Positions 23,707 to 34,657 of a stretch of DNA of 64,000 nt are shown piece after piece. Each line of letters begins with the position of its first letter. Position 1 is the first letter of the stretch. Source of the stretch: Diogma glabrata (taxonomy: Eukaryota > Arthropoda > Insecta > Diptera > Cylindrotomidae); NCBI GenBank assembly GCA_963693315.1, contig OY856187.1:49901161-49965160 (forward strand), given 5' to 3'. The notes below the pieces were generated by a model. That model worked only from the letters and a program-made list of their open reading frames with translations, had not been told where the DNA came from and ran no database searches. The position numbers and the translations under genes are program-made.

Positions 23707-24194
23707 GTTAAAGTCACGCCACCCGCAAACAATAACAAATCGATAAACACGATAAGTTGTTTATTGGATATTCTCTTTCGTTAAATATGTGTACCCACTA
23801 AAGAGTCTTCACTATTAACTTGTACTACATTTGGAAAGGAATTATAAACAGAAATATTTATTACGATATTATTGTAGGAAATTACATTTTATAAAATGAA
23901 GCAAAAGCAACTCCAAAGGTTCATGACAATACAATAACCGAGAAGTAACCCATTGATTGATTCTTCCTATCTTTTGGAAAATAGAGCGAATTCAAATTAG
24001 GGAAATTGCACAACCGTTCATGACAAATTTTAAACGGACACCATTGTAGATGACGACTACGGATTGAGTACAAGAAACCATGTATAAGGGAAAAACGAAA
24101 ACCACTATGAATGTTTCTGTTAATGCAAATTCAATGCATGTGGGAAAGTGGCTCGACTTTCAATTAAAGTTTGAATCACACTTCATTACAGCTG

Positions 24195-26380
24195 ACTTTT
24201 TTGATGATCATAGATACCAGGCCAATAAGGGTGCCAGATGTTTATAGTATTTTTATAACGTTATAACAGTTGACAGGTGTTTAATTTTACTTTTTTCCCA
24301 AAATTCCTAGATCCAGAAACTAACTTGACTTTTACATATTATTAGCTATTTTAGAACTGTAAGATGTTTACAATAAAAACTTCTGACAGGTTTCTTCTGA
24401 CAGCGTACCAAATTGTCACTTACTTACAGTATCAATATTAAAAAGAATAAAAACCTCAAAAACCATTTCACATTAAGACGTCAAACGTAACAAAGTGTAA
24501 CAACTGTCACCATTTTGTTAATCCATAGTAATCCTTTCTAAAATGATCAAATTACATCTTTACTGTTATTTTATTAAGCAAGTTGTAATAAAATGAAATA
24601 AATAAATAAATAAAAATATGATTAATTTTTTTATTCTTTTTTATTTTATGTTATTTTTTGTTTTATTATTATTTTCTCTTTTATACTTAATTCAACTTTT
24701 CTTCTAGTTTGTAACTTAAACTTCAAAACAACTTTTGTTTTATTCAATTTTTTTTACCTTTTTCTTTGTACCAGGAGAGCAGAAAAAATGAATTAATAAA
24801 ACAGGAAACTAAGACATAAATAAGATACTTCAAATAAAGGATTTGTAGATGCTTTTTTTTTTATTTTGTTTTGTTACAGTAAAATTCTAAAACTTAGAAG
24901 AAATACTAAAAGAAAAAAAGTGGAACAACAAAAAGAAAATTTCTAGAAAGAAAAGTTTTGGATTCTGAGAAACATCTTTTATTCTATGTTTAAGTTAGAG
25001 GAAATTAAGCTTTTTTTCTATTTAATTTTATTTGAAGATAAATTCAGATGTGAATCGATTGCAAGATTACAGTTTTGTTGACATATTTAGTATTGTCTCT
25101 TATGTGACTTAATGTCTGTTTCAACAAAAAATAAAATTAATTTAAAATATATTTTTTTATATCAGGGATATGGAGAACTGGATTTAGAATTTGTTTTTCT
25201 GAAAATTGATTATAAGATGTCGATAAAATAAATCTGACAATTCAACTCAAAAAATAAAGTTTCAAAAAATTCCAATCAAAACGCTTCATTTACTATTTTT
25301 TAGCAAATCAAAACGATTTGTTTCGATTATTTTTTTCTGTTAGGAAGGAACAGCGAATATTTTCGAATATTTTCCGCCTACTTAATATATTAATTTAAAA
25401 CAAATATGCACATACAAAATTATGTGAAAATGCAATTTGCAAATAGTAAAAATGTCCGTTTTCATTCATAAATGATTGCATGTTTATGTTTATTTATCAA
25501 AAATAAATTACAAATTTATAACATTTATGCGCCTACTAAGAAGAAATAATATTTAATTCTGTTTGACAACAAAGGATTATGTTGTTTGAAATAATGTTAC
25601 TATTTCTGTTCGTTAAATTGTCTGCTAAATACCACTCGTCATCAAATTATTAGTCGATTATTTTTCAACATTACCACTCATGCCATTTGAGGTCAAAAAT
25701 TTCCCTCGTGCGCTACGCGCACTCGGGACCTCAAATGACATTCGTAATAATGATTATGAAAAATAATCGACTATTATTTGACGACTCGTGATATTATATA
25801 TGAGTATATGTATTTAAAGTGATTTAGTTTATTTTGTTGATTCTGTGATTGATATTCGTTATCAATAACAATAACTAACTTCATTACTCACTAAAACATA
25901 AAGAAAAGAAAATCAATCATATTTATTTTATCATTTATGCAAAATTCGCAGTTTTGTTAAATTAAGCCAATCTACAAAATAATGATTGAGTTTCCTTTTT
26001 GAAACTTTTTTTTTTCAATCGAAGAAAATTTACGAAAGAAGGAAAACATTTGTTTAAAATTGTTGTTTATGTTATGGTAAGTTTGGGCAACGGAAATGAG
26101 ATTTATATTTTTGACTTTATGTTGATTGATTTTATTTGAAAGTTTTGTTGCTTTTTGACTTTCGGTTAGGGCGGTTTGAAAAAGTTTAGGTTTCAGAATT
26201 AGAAAATTATTTTTTTATGTTTATAGAAGTTTATGGTAAGTTTTATGATGATCATAGATAGCAAGCCAATAAGGGTGTGAGATGTTTCTGAGTATTTTCG
26301 TTACTTCATCACAGTTGGCACGTGTTCATTTTTTGTCAAAACGTCTAGATTAAAACACTAACTTGACTTTTATGTGATAT
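24195..26380. repeat. Diverged 145-bp direct repeat pair, 2.04 kb apart
   Basis: Segments 24195-24345 and 26237-26380 share gatgatcatagata, gccaataagggtg and actaacttgacttttay in the same order. The sequence between is AT-rich with no supported gene. They could be remnants of flanking repeats of a lost element or an old segmental duplication. Confidence 0.5.
25631..25793. mobile_element. Palindromic MITE, ~163 bp
   Basis: Almost the whole segment is an inverted repeat: actcgtcatcaaattattag at the left and its near complement ending acgactcgtg at the right. Inner arms are agtcgattatttttc and catttgaggtc. The centre is a GC-rich palindrome (cgtgcgctacgcgcac) that stands out from its surroundings. 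Confidence 0.7.
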
Positions 26381-26552
26381 CTCGCTCGTCTAAATAAATA
26401 AATAAATGTATAACTAAATGAAAGCATACATCTATGTGACCGACCAGCCGCTAATGTAAAAATATTGAGCTCAATTGTATTGTTTTGAATATATTTTTTA
26501 GAATATTATCCGTTGACTGAGCCATTGCTTTCGAACAAGACCAATGCACCTC

Positions 26553-26752
26553 NNNNNNNNNNNNNNNNNNNNNNNNNNNNNNNNNNNNNNNNNNNNNNNN
26601 NNNNNNNNNNNNNNNNNNNNNNNNNNNNNNNNNNNNNNNNNNNNNNNNNNNNNNNNNNNNNNNNNNNNNNNNNNNNNNNNNNNNNNNNNNNNNNNNNNNN
26701 NNNNNNNNNNNNNNNNNNNNNNNNNNNNNNNNNNNNNNNNNNNNNNNNNNNN
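26553..26752. other. Assembly gap (200 N)
   Basis: Exactly 200 unresolved bases abut the hexanucleotide array, so the true array length is unknown. ORFs drawn through it are meaningless. Confidence 1.
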
Positions 26753-27179
26753 TACCAATACCAATATCAATACCAATACCAATACCAACACCAATACCAA
26801 TACCAATACCAATACCAATACCAATACCAATACTAATACCAATACCAATACCAATACCAATACCAATACCAATACCAATACCAATACCAATACCAATACC
26901 AATACCAATACCAATACCAATACCAATACCAATACCAATACCAATACCAATACCAATACCAATACCAATACCAATACCAATACCAATACCAATACCAATA
27001 CCCATACCAATACCAATACCAATACCAATACCAATACCAATACCAATACCAATACCAATACCAATACCAATACCAATACCAATACCAATACCAATACCAA
27101 TACCAATACCAATACCAATACCAATACCAATACCAATAGCAATACCAATACCAATACCAATACCAATACCAATACCAAT
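26753..27179. repeat. CCAATA hexanucleotide satellite, left part
   Basis: A nearly perfect tandem array of the unit ccaata with rare substitutions (ccaaca, ccatac, gcaata). It continues on the far side of BEL element 2 at 33571. ORFs of alternating dipeptides on both strands are just translation of the array. Confidence 0.98.
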
Positions 27180-27613
27180 TGTTTGAGGTTAACTAAAATA
27201 TAAGATAAAGGATTTAGTAATTGTTATTTAATTAATCATTTGAATTCGAATGGAGTATAAACTTATTTATGTAAACAAGAAAATAACAACAAGCCATTTC
27301 AATGTAAATTTATTATTCCTTAAGTTTATTACTTGTTTTGAATTTGCTACCAAAATGATTGTAGCAATTTGATATTTGAATCAATAAGAGATGGCATTAA
27401 TTTGATTTTGTTTAAACTTAATTTTTTTGTAACTTTTTGTTGACTTGTACATTCAGTCTTAATAAAGTTTTTCGGAAATAAACATCAAATTTGTAAAGTG
27501 AAAGAAAAAAAAATTAAAGTATTTTATTAAAATTAAATTAAAATAAAGATTTCTTTGGAGCTTGGTTTGGAGCTCGATTTATTGAAAGAAATCCATCATT
27601 CTCATCGTCAACA
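27180..27613 (+). repeat. BEL element 2, 5' LTR
   Basis: 434 bp, TG...CA ends, followed after one base by the primer-binding site. Confidence 0.95.
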
Positions 27614-27614
27614 T

Positions 27615-27631
27615 TGGTCCTTCGTAGTCGA
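27615..27631 (+). other. BEL element 2 primer-binding site
   Basis: TGGTCCTTCGTAGTCGA begins one base after the 5' LTR. It shares the TGGT-CTTCG start with element 1, suggesting related tRNA primers. Confidence 0.7.
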
Positions 27632-27969
27632 ATAGGTAAAGGCAGTGCCCTATTTGGAAAAATATTCTGGAATTTCATCGAAAAGCAAGCCAAGCCATCC
27701 ACCATTTTTGCGAAAACGATAAGTATCGAATTTTATACATTTATTCGCTGAAATATAAGAAAAAGAACATTTATTAATTATTAATTAAATAAAATATATT
27801 GATTTAATCGTAAATTTTGAACTTTAATTTTATTTTGAAATATATAAACTTTGAATTTATCAACCCTTATACAGGTTAAGTGATTTGATTTAAGTTATAT
27901 TGTGCTGTGCTCATTGAATTTAAGTGTTATTAGCTCGGTTATTAGGATTGAATTTAGAGTTGAAAAATC

Positions 27970-30900
27970 ATGCAGGCGCTTAAAAAACGGCGTTCTATTA
28001 TTAAAGGGCAAATGACGCGCTTAAATAAGTACATTGTGGAGGTTCACGAAGAAACAAGCATAGAACAGTTGAAAACGCGAGTAGATCGGGCTACTGAATT
28101 ATTGCATGAGTTTAACGACGTGGAAGATAAAATTTTTGCATTATCCCATGAAGAAAATTCGGAAATGGAGGAATTTGAGAGGAATTATTACCACGTGGTG
28201 GCCTCATTGAGCACTATAATCAGGCAACGAAACACAACCGTTCTTCCGGGTTTGAATGATAGCTCTATTAATAATACTTCTGGAAGTCAAGCACATTCGT
28301 CTGAATTTAAATTACCCAGGGTCAATATGCCTTCATTTAATGGTGATGTACGTGATTGGCAATCATTTAGTGATCTATTTAATAAAATCGTCCATGAAAA
28401 TCCCAATCTTTCTCCTGCTCAAAAATTTCAATATCTCAAGGGATTATTGCGGGGTGACGCCGAGAGCAAAGTCAAGCATTTGTCAGTCACAGAAGCAAAT
28501 TATTGTGAAGCCCTTCAAATACTAAAAGATCGATATAACCGAAAAAAGCCTATAGTTAATGCGTTTATTCAGATGTTTCTAGAACAGCCAACAATAAAGT
28601 TAGCAAATACCTGTAATATTAGAAAACTTGCAGATACATACAGTGAGGTAACTAGAGGATTAAAAGCTCTTGGAGAAAAGGCGGAACAACGTGATCCTTG
28701 GTTAGTTTACCTAGCCAAAAATAAATTAGATGAAGAAAGTCGTCAGCTTTGGTCAAATGATTCTACAGATTTAGATTTTCCGACCAACGAAGATTTTATA
28801 AAATTTTTGAATAAGCGTGCAGATGCATTGGACGGTTTAAATTTAAATTCTAGCACAGTTCAAAAAAAATCTACTTTCCCACCTAAAGTCAAAGCGATGC
28901 ACGTCAAATCGGAAGAAATGTGTTTGCTATGCAAACGGGAATCTCACTGTTTGCCCGAATGCCGACAATTTAAAACAATGAGTATAGAAGATAGGCGAAA
29001 ATACATTAAAGAGAGCAGAAGATGTTATAATTGCTTAAATACGTCTCACCCTGTTTTTCGATGTAAGGTTAAGACTAATTGCGATTCCTGCAAACGGAGA
29101 CATCATTCGTTGTTACATATTGATGAAAATTCTACAACTGACAATTCAGAAAATGTTGTAGCCTCACATGTAGTTAAGAGTCCAAAAACTGAAACCTTAC
29201 AGACTCTCAATAGTGTAAACGAGCACACTATTGAATCTATGAACAAGATTCAAATTCAAACAACCTTATTGCCAACAGCCGTCGTAAAGGTAAAGGATAG
29301 CAGTGGAGAATCTCAATTGTGTAGGGTACTTTTAGATTCTGGTTCTCAATTATCCTTTATGACAGAATCATGCGTTCAAAGATTGCGACTTGCACGAGTA
29401 AATGCACGAGTGTCTGTTTCAGGGCTTGGAGCTATGAGTGCCGTTAATACTAGAGGAAAAACAGAACTTACCATAACATCTCGATTTGACGATTCAGATA
29501 CTATATCATTTTCTGCATTAATTCTAACGAAATTAACGTCAAATTTACCAGCCGCGGAGTTTATTAAAACCAATTGGAATTTTATCAAGGACTTAGAATT
29601 GGCAGATCCTGAATTCAACATCCCAAGGCCGATCGATATTTTAATTGGAGCCGATCAAATATTTAAGATTCTGAAAGGTGGTCAGATAGTGAAGGATAAA
29701 TTTCCTATTGCCCAATATACATTGTTCGGTTGGGTTTTAGCGGGGGAGTTCCACACTAATTCCACATCTGGGAGTCCTGGATCGACTATCAATATGCATA
29801 TAGGGATTGATATTGATCGCACTTTAAGGAAATTTTGGGAGGTTGAAGAAATGCTGACTGCGGAAATATGGAGCCTTGAAGAAATAGAGTGTGAGAATCA
29901 TTTTCAGAAGAATGTTTCTCAGCTCAACGGAAAATTTATGGTTCGCCTTCCGTTTAAAAACGAAGAATTAAATTTGGGAGATTCGTTAGGATTGTCAATA
30001 AAGAGGCTCTATGCGATGGAACGACGTTTTGAAAAGGAAGATACCTTTAAGACGTCATACATTAATTTCATGAGAGAATATGAGTCTCTTGGTCATATGA
30101 AACAGATCCCAGACAACGAAATTGAAACTGCTCATGGATTTTATTTTCCGCATCATGGTGTCGTAAAGGAGTCAAGTTCTACTACTAAATTAAGGGTAGT
30201 GTTTGATGCGTCAGTAAAAACAAAAAGGGGATCATCTCTTAATGACAATTTGATGGTCGGACCGACAATTCAACCTGGTCTTTTAAATATTTTACTGAGA
30301 TTTCGAATTCACCAAGTAGTTTTCACAGCCGATATTGAGAAGATGTATCGGCAGGTCTTGATCGATGAAAGAGATGCGAATTTTCAGAGAATTGTATGGC
30401 GTGAAGATACTTTGGAAAAAATAAAACACTATCGGCTACACACTGTCACCTACGGAACAGCGTGTGCTCCTTATCTCGCAACCAGGGTTATCCAACAAAT
30501 TTCAAAGGATTCTCAAGATCAATATCCAGAAGTGGCTAAGATAATTGAGAAGGATTTTTATGTCGATGATCTTTTGTCTGGAGCTGAATCGGAAGAAAAG
30601 GCAATGAAAATTCAAAGTCAATTAATTGAAATTTTAAAGAAGTCGGGATTTCATTTAAGAAAATGGTCGTCGAATTACAACAATTTGCTCCAAAATATTC
30701 CTGAGTCAGATCGAGAATGTGGAACCATCGAACTAGGCGAAGAAGACTCTACAATAAATGTGCTTGGATTAGAGTGGCGACCAGGGTCAGATGAATTTGC
30801 ATTTAAGATAAGACTGGATGTCGAGGCTGCAGTTACAAAACGGACAATACTATCAGAAGCAGCTCGGATTTTCGATCCTTTGGGATGGCTGTCTCCCACT

Positions 30901-33114
30901 ACAATATTAATAAAAATCTTTTTCCAACAGTTATGGTTGTTGAAGCTGGAATGGGATGAAGTATTGCCTGAGAAGACCCTTGATAATTGGAGAAAATTGC
31001 GAAGCCAGATTCCAGAGCTACAGGAAATTCTTATACCACGATGGTTGAATACCAAAGACAAACCTATAGAACTGCATGGATTTTCTGATGCATCGGAGAA
31101 GGCATATGCGGCTGTTGTATATTGTAGGACGGAACAAGAAGATGGATCGTTTACTGTGAATATTGTCGCGGCAAAAACAAAGGTGGCTCCACTACAGCAG
31201 GTATCACTTCCACGATTGGAATTATGCGGAGCAGTTCTACTTGCAAGGCTGTTGTCAACAACGAAAGATGCTATGAACATACAAGAGAACAATATATATG
31301 CATGGACTGACTCAACTATAGTTCTATCATGGCTTTCATCACATCCACGTCGTTGGAAAACATATGTTGCAAATCGTGTTGGTGAAATTCTCAGATTAAT
31401 GTCTCGAAATCAATGGAATCATGTGCGCTCATGCAATAATCCAGCCGATTGTGCGTCGCGCGGTATCTTTCCGTCGGGTCTTAAATCGTTTACGTTATGG
31501 TGGCATGGTCCGAATTGGCTTTCTGAATCTCAATCTACTTGGATAATTGAAGGACATCAAGAAGATAAACAGCAATGTTTGGAGGAAGTCAAAAATCCTG
31601 TATCACTACTATCTGCGAAACAGAAAATATCGATTTATGACGAATTAGCATCAAGGGTGTCGTCATACAATAAAATGCTGCGTATATTAGCATGGATACA
31701 GCGATATTTACATAATTATTTCTGCGAAAAAGAAGATCGAATAAAAGATGAACTGGATTCTAAGGAGTTGCGAAGTGTTATAGAAGATTTGATGAAACAT
31801 ATCCAAAAACAATATTATTTTGAAGAATTAAAGATGTTAAAAACAAACAAAATGGTTTCTACGACCAGTAGTCTCAAAATGTTATCACCAATAATTGATG
31901 AAAATGGTATTTTAAGAGTTGGTGGTCGAATTCAAAATTCTTTGGCACCGTTTGAAACTAAACATCCTATAATTCTACCAGGAAACAATGAAATTGTTTT
32001 AAAAATGATAATGGAAGAACATATACGAAATTATCATGCAGGAGCAACTTTATTATTCAATACACTTCGACAACGATTTTGGATTGTGGGATGCAGAAAT
32101 GCTGTACGACGAGTTGTTCATAATTGCGTAATTTGTACTCGATACAAAAAATCTGTCATTCAACAACAAATGGGTTCATTACCAGAATCGAGAGTAAAAT
32201 TTGATCGTCCTTTTTTGAGCACTGGTGTTGATTATGCTGGCCCAATAATGTTAAAAAACGCAAAGGGCAGAGGGCAGCGCTCACATAAGGGATATATTGC
32301 GATTTTCGTTTGTATGAGTACCAAGGCAGCACATATTGAGTTGGTGAATGAGTTGACATCAGAGTCATTTATTGGGGCTCTTCGAAGATTTGTAGCCAGA
32401 AGAGGTTTATGCACTGACATATTCAGTGACAATGGCTCAAACTTTATTGGTGCCAATCGGGCTTTAGTAGAATTTTTCAATTTTTTAAAATTAAATAATA
32501 ATAAAATTTCTACTTATCTTTTGAAGGATCAAATCAATTGGCATTTTATCCCTCCTACAGCAGCAAATTTTGGAGGACTTTGGGAAGGACTGGTCAAATC
32601 GATGAAATTTCACTTACGAAGAGTATTAGGAGATTCCATATTAACCTATGAAGAGATGTCGACGTTATTGGCACAAATAGAAGCAGTCTTAAATTCAAGA
32701 CCAATTTGTTCAACATCCACTGAAGAAATTGATGCCCTAACACCCGGACATTTTTTAATTGGTCATCCATATAATTTTGTACCTGGACCTGATTTGACGA
32801 ATAAAAAAATTTCAACACTATCGCGTTGGCAAATGGTGCAGCAAATGCTTCAACATTTTTGGATGAGATGGCAAAGTGAATATTTGACTGCATTACAGAA
32901 ACGAAACAAATGGCAATTTGAAGACATCAATCTAAAAATTAACGATATTGTCGTGATCAAGGAAGAAAATCTTCCACCTTCGAAGTATTTATTAGGAAAA
33001 GTCGAAGTTGTGCATCCCGGAATGGATGGACTAGTCAGAGTTGCATCCATCAAAACAAAAAATGGAATACTGAAACGTCCTGTAAATAAATTATGTTTGC
33101 TACCTATCCATTGA
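27970..33114 (+). CDS. gag-pol: BEL/Pao gag-pol polyprotein, 1714 aa, uninterrupted
   Basis: One ORF encodes the whole polyprotein of a BEL retrotransposon. Gag: helical N-terminus, the conserved LPRVNMPSFNGD capsid-like block near residue 116, then Cys/His clusters CLLCKRESHC, CYNCLNTSH and CDSCKRRHH (about 318-380). Protease: LLDSGSQ near 454, catalytic Asp present. RT: LRVVFDAS, TADIEKMYRQV and YVDD at residues 864-867. RNase H: HGFSDASEKAYAAVVY near 1036. Integrase: zinc-binding region ending CVICTRYK near 1390, then acidic residues in GVDYAGP, FSDNGSNF and GGLWEGLV. The C-terminus ends LLPIH, 25 bp before the 3' LTR. The length suits the family and I see no missing catalytic residue. The ATG is the first in frame after the leader. 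Confidence 0.97.
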   Translation: MQALKKRRSIIKGQMTRLNKYIVEVHEETSIEQLKTRVDRATELLHEFNDVEDKIFALSHEENSEMEEFERNYYHVVASLSTIIRQRNTTVLPGLNDSSINNTSGSQAHSSEFKLPRVNMPSFNGDVRDWQSFSDLFNKIVHENPNLSPAQKFQYLKGLLRGDAESKVKHLSVTEANYCEALQILKDRYNRKKPIVNAFIQMFLEQPTIKLANTCNIRKLADTYSEVTRGLKALGEKAEQRDPWLVYLAKNKLDEESRQLWSNDSTDLDFPTNEDFIKFLNKRADALDGLNLNSSTVQKKSTFPPKVKAMHVKSEEMCLLCKRESHCLPECRQFKTMSIEDRRKYIKESRRCYNCLNTSHPVFRCKVKTNCDSCKRRHHSLLHIDENSTTDNSENVVASHVVKSPKTETLQTLNSVNEHTIESMNKIQIQTTLLPTAVVKVKDSSGESQLCRVLLDSGSQLSFMTESCVQRLRLARVNARVSVSGLGAMSAVNTRGKTELTITSRFDDSDTISFSALILTKLTSNLPAAEFIKTNWNFIKDLELADPEFNIPRPIDILIGADQIFKILKGGQIVKDKFPIAQYTLFGWVLAGEFHTNSTSGSPGSTINMHIGIDIDRTLRKFWEVEEMLTAEIWSLEEIECENHFQKNVSQLNGKFMVRLPFKNEELNLGDSLGLSIKRLYAMERRFEKEDTFKTSYINFMREYESLGHMKQIPDNEIETAHGFYFPHHGVVKESSSTTKLRVVFDASVKTKRGSSLNDNLMVGPTIQPGLLNILLRFRIHQVVFTADIEKMYRQVLIDERDANFQRIVWREDTLEKIKHYRLHTVTYGTACAPYLATRVIQQISKDSQDQYPEVAKIIEKDFYVDDLLSGAESEEKAMKIQSQLIEILKKSGFHLRKWSSNYNNLLQNIPESDRECGTIELGEEDSTINVLGLEWRPGSDEFAFKIRLDVEAAVTKRTILSEAARIFDPLGWLSPTTILIKIFFQQLWLLKLEWDEVLPEKTLDNWRKLRSQIPELQEILIPRWLNTKDKPIELHGFSDASEKAYAAVVYCRTEQEDGSFTVNIVAAKTKVAPLQQVSLPRLELCGAVLLARLLSTTKDAMNIQENNIYAWTDSTIVLSWLSSHPRRWKTYVANRVGEILRLMSRNQWNHVRSCNNPADCASRGIFPSGLKSFTLWWHGPNWLSESQSTWIIEGHQEDKQQCLEEVKNPVSLLSAKQKISIYDELASRVSSYNKMLRILAWIQRYLHNYFCEKEDRIKDELDSKELRSVIEDLMKHIQKQYYFEELKMLKTNKMVSTTSSLKMLSPIIDENGILRVGGRIQNSLAPFETKHPIILPGNNEIVLKMIMEEHIRNYHAGATLLFNTLRQRFWIVGCRNAVRRVVHNCVICTRYKKSVIQQQMGSLPESRVKFDRPFLSTGVDYAGPIMLKNAKGRGQRSHKGYIAIFVCMSTKAAHIELVNELTSESFIGALRRFVARRGLCTDIFSDNGSNFIGANRALVEFFNFLKLNNNKISTYLLKDQINWHFIPPTAANFGGLWEGLVKSMKFHLRRVLGDSILTYEEMSTLLAQIEAVLNSRPICSTSTEEIDALTPGHFLIGHPYNFVPGPDLTNKKISTLSRWQMVQQMLQHFWMRWQSEYLTALQKRNKWQFEDINLKINDIVVIKEENLPPSKYLLGKVEVVHPGMDGLVRVASIKTKNGILKRPVNKLCLLPIH

Positions 33115-33126
33115 ATTGATTACATC

Positions 33127-33139
33127 AAGGCGCCCGGAA
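33127..33139 (+). other. BEL element 2 plus-strand priming site
   Basis: AAGGCGCCCGGAA sits directly before the 3' LTR where the polypurine tract should be. It is interrupted by pyrimidines, unlike the pure tract of element 1. Confidence 0.5.
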
Positions 33140-33570
33140 TGTTTGAGGTTAACTAAAATATAAGATAAAGGATTTAGTAATTGTTATTTAATTAATCATT
33201 TGAATTCGAATGGAGTATAAACTTATTTATGTAAACAAGAAAATAACAACAAGCCATTTCAATGTAAATTTGTTATTCCTTAAGTTTATTACTTGTTTTG
33301 AATTTGCTACCAAAATGATTGTAGCAATTTGATATTTGAATCAATAAGAGATGGCATTAATTTGATTTTGTTTAAACTTAATTTTTTTGTAACTTTTTGT
33401 TGACTTGTACATTCAGTCTTAATAAAGTTTTTCGGAAATAAACAAATTTGTAAAGTGAAAGAAAAAAAAATTAAAGTATTTTATTAAAATTAAATTAAAA
33501 TAAAGATTTCTTTGGAGCTTGGTTTGGAGCTCGATTTATTGAAAGAAATCCATCATTCTCATCGTCAACA
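33140..33570 (+). repeat. BEL element 2, 3' LTR
   Basis: 431 bp, matches the 5' LTR apart from one substitution and loss of 3 bp after aaaca. It ends directly against satellite sequence. Confidence 0.95.
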
Positions 33571-34339
33571 CCAATACCAATACCAATACCAATACCAATA
33601 CCAATACCAATACCAATACCAATACCCATACCAATACCAATACCAATACCAATACCAATACCAATACCAATACCAATACCAATACCAATATCAATACCAA
33701 TACCAATACCAATACCAATACCAATACCAATACCAATACCAATACCAATACCAATACCAATACCAATACCAATACCAATACCAATACCAATACCAATACC
33801 AATACCAATACCAATACCAATACCAATACCAATACCAATACCAATACCAATACCAATACCAATACCAATACCAATACCAATACCAATACCAATACCAATA
33901 CCAATACCAATACCAATACCAATACCAATACCAATACCAATACCAATACCAATACCAATACCAATACCAATACCAATACCAATACCAATACCAATACCAA
34001 TACCAATACCAATACCAATACCAATACCAATACCAATACCAATACCAATACCAATACCAATACCAATACCAATACCAATACCAATACCAATACCAATACC
34101 AATACCAATATCAATACCAATACCAATACCAATACTAATACCAATACCAATACCAATACCAATACCAATACCAATACCAATACCAATACCAATACCAATA
34201 CCAATACCAATACCAATACCAATACCAATACCAATACCAATACCAATACCAATACCAATACCAATACCAATACCAATACCAATACCAATACCAATACCAA
34301 TACCAATACCAATACCAATACTAATACCAATACCAATAT
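33571..34339. repeat. CCAATA hexanucleotide satellite, right part
   Basis: About 770 bp of the same unit with very few variants. It ends in degenerate ccaatattag...tcaataccaaaatc sequence before 34370. Together with the left part the resolved array is about 1.2 kb, and the gap may hide more. Confidence 0.98.
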
Positions 34340-34376
34340 TAGAAACAAAATCAATACCAAAATCTAATAACAATGT

Positions 34377-34395
34377 TTTCTTTTTTTTCTTGCAG
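34377..34395 (+). promoter_or_regulatory. Candidate 3' splice site upstream of small peptide gene
   Basis: A long pyrimidine tract running into cttgcag at 34395 is a strong acceptor-like signal about 260 bp before the peptide ATG. If used, the satellite and BEL element 2 lie in a 5' intron. No partner donor is identified, so this is speculative. Confidence 0.3.
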
Positions 34396-34569
34396 ATTTA
34401 AAACATATCCATTCTTAAAAAATACTTAACGTGATGTGTGAATAAAGTAAACGTTATCAATCAAAAAATAAATTTATACATAAAAATATAACTCAATTAT
34501 TAATTTTTTTTATTGCAAATAAAAAACAAAATATTATTTTGAATGAAAATGCAAATAAAAAACTGTAAT

Positions 34570-34577
34570 TATAAAAA
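34570..34577 (+). promoter_or_regulatory. Candidate TATA box for small peptide gene
   Basis: TATAAAAA lies 88 nt before the ATG at 34658. In such AT-rich sequence a chance match is quite possible. Confidence 0.3.
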
Positions 34578-34657
34578 TAAAATTAAAAAAATGATAATAA
34601 AATTGTCATAGTAATTAAAATTTAAAATTAAAAAAAAGTGTTCAAAATACATAAAAA

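Larger units (their letters stand above)
21070..23850 (-). mobile_element. Repeat family copy C1 (promoter, splice donor, gene fragment)
   Basis: Read on the minus strand, C1 has an upstream block containing ctctttagtgggtac (about 23796-23782), a TATA box at 23699-23706, and a long leader. ATGGGGTGAGT follows near 22470, then a TG-rich tract (22430-22340) and a degenerate SOAT-like fragment. A second TG-rich tract comes at about 21375-21320, then the conserved gacgtggtgatcgtggttct...gggggtcgccagagtct block, and the end cacttctttg...cttcactaca at 21070. C2 and C3 share these landmarks in the same order, but the sequence between the TG-rich tracts differs. The leader also carries a ~190-bp tandem duplication. 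I do not recognise the family. Confidence 0.6.
27180..33570 (+). mobile_element. BEL/Pao LTR retrotransposon 2, apparently intact
   Basis: A complete plus-strand element of 6391 bp inserted inside the hexanucleotide satellite. LTRs are 434 and 431 bp, begin TGTTTGAGG and end GTCAACA. They differ by one substitution (27309 against 33269) and a 3-bp indel. ccaat on both sides fits a 5-bp target duplication, although the satellite could supply that match by itself. It carries a primer-binding site, a single uninterrupted gag-pol ORF and all expected pol domains, so it looks potentially autonomous. Compared with element 1 it has a different LTR and clearly diverged proteins. Confidence 0.97.

Noticed and set aside
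26451..27203. Long ORFs of alternating dipeptides (Gly-Ile, Val-Leu, Thr-Asn, Tyr-Gln) on both strands, some through the N gap
   Set aside because: They are translation of the ccaata satellite and unresolved bases, not genes.
30675..31292. 205-codon minus-strand ORF inside BEL element 2
   Set aside because: It is antisense to a well-supported gag-pol frame and has no domain; it is a shadow.
33495..34373. 292-, 274- and 208-codon repeat ORFs over the right satellite
   Set aside because: Same reason: a hexanucleotide array without stops in several frames.
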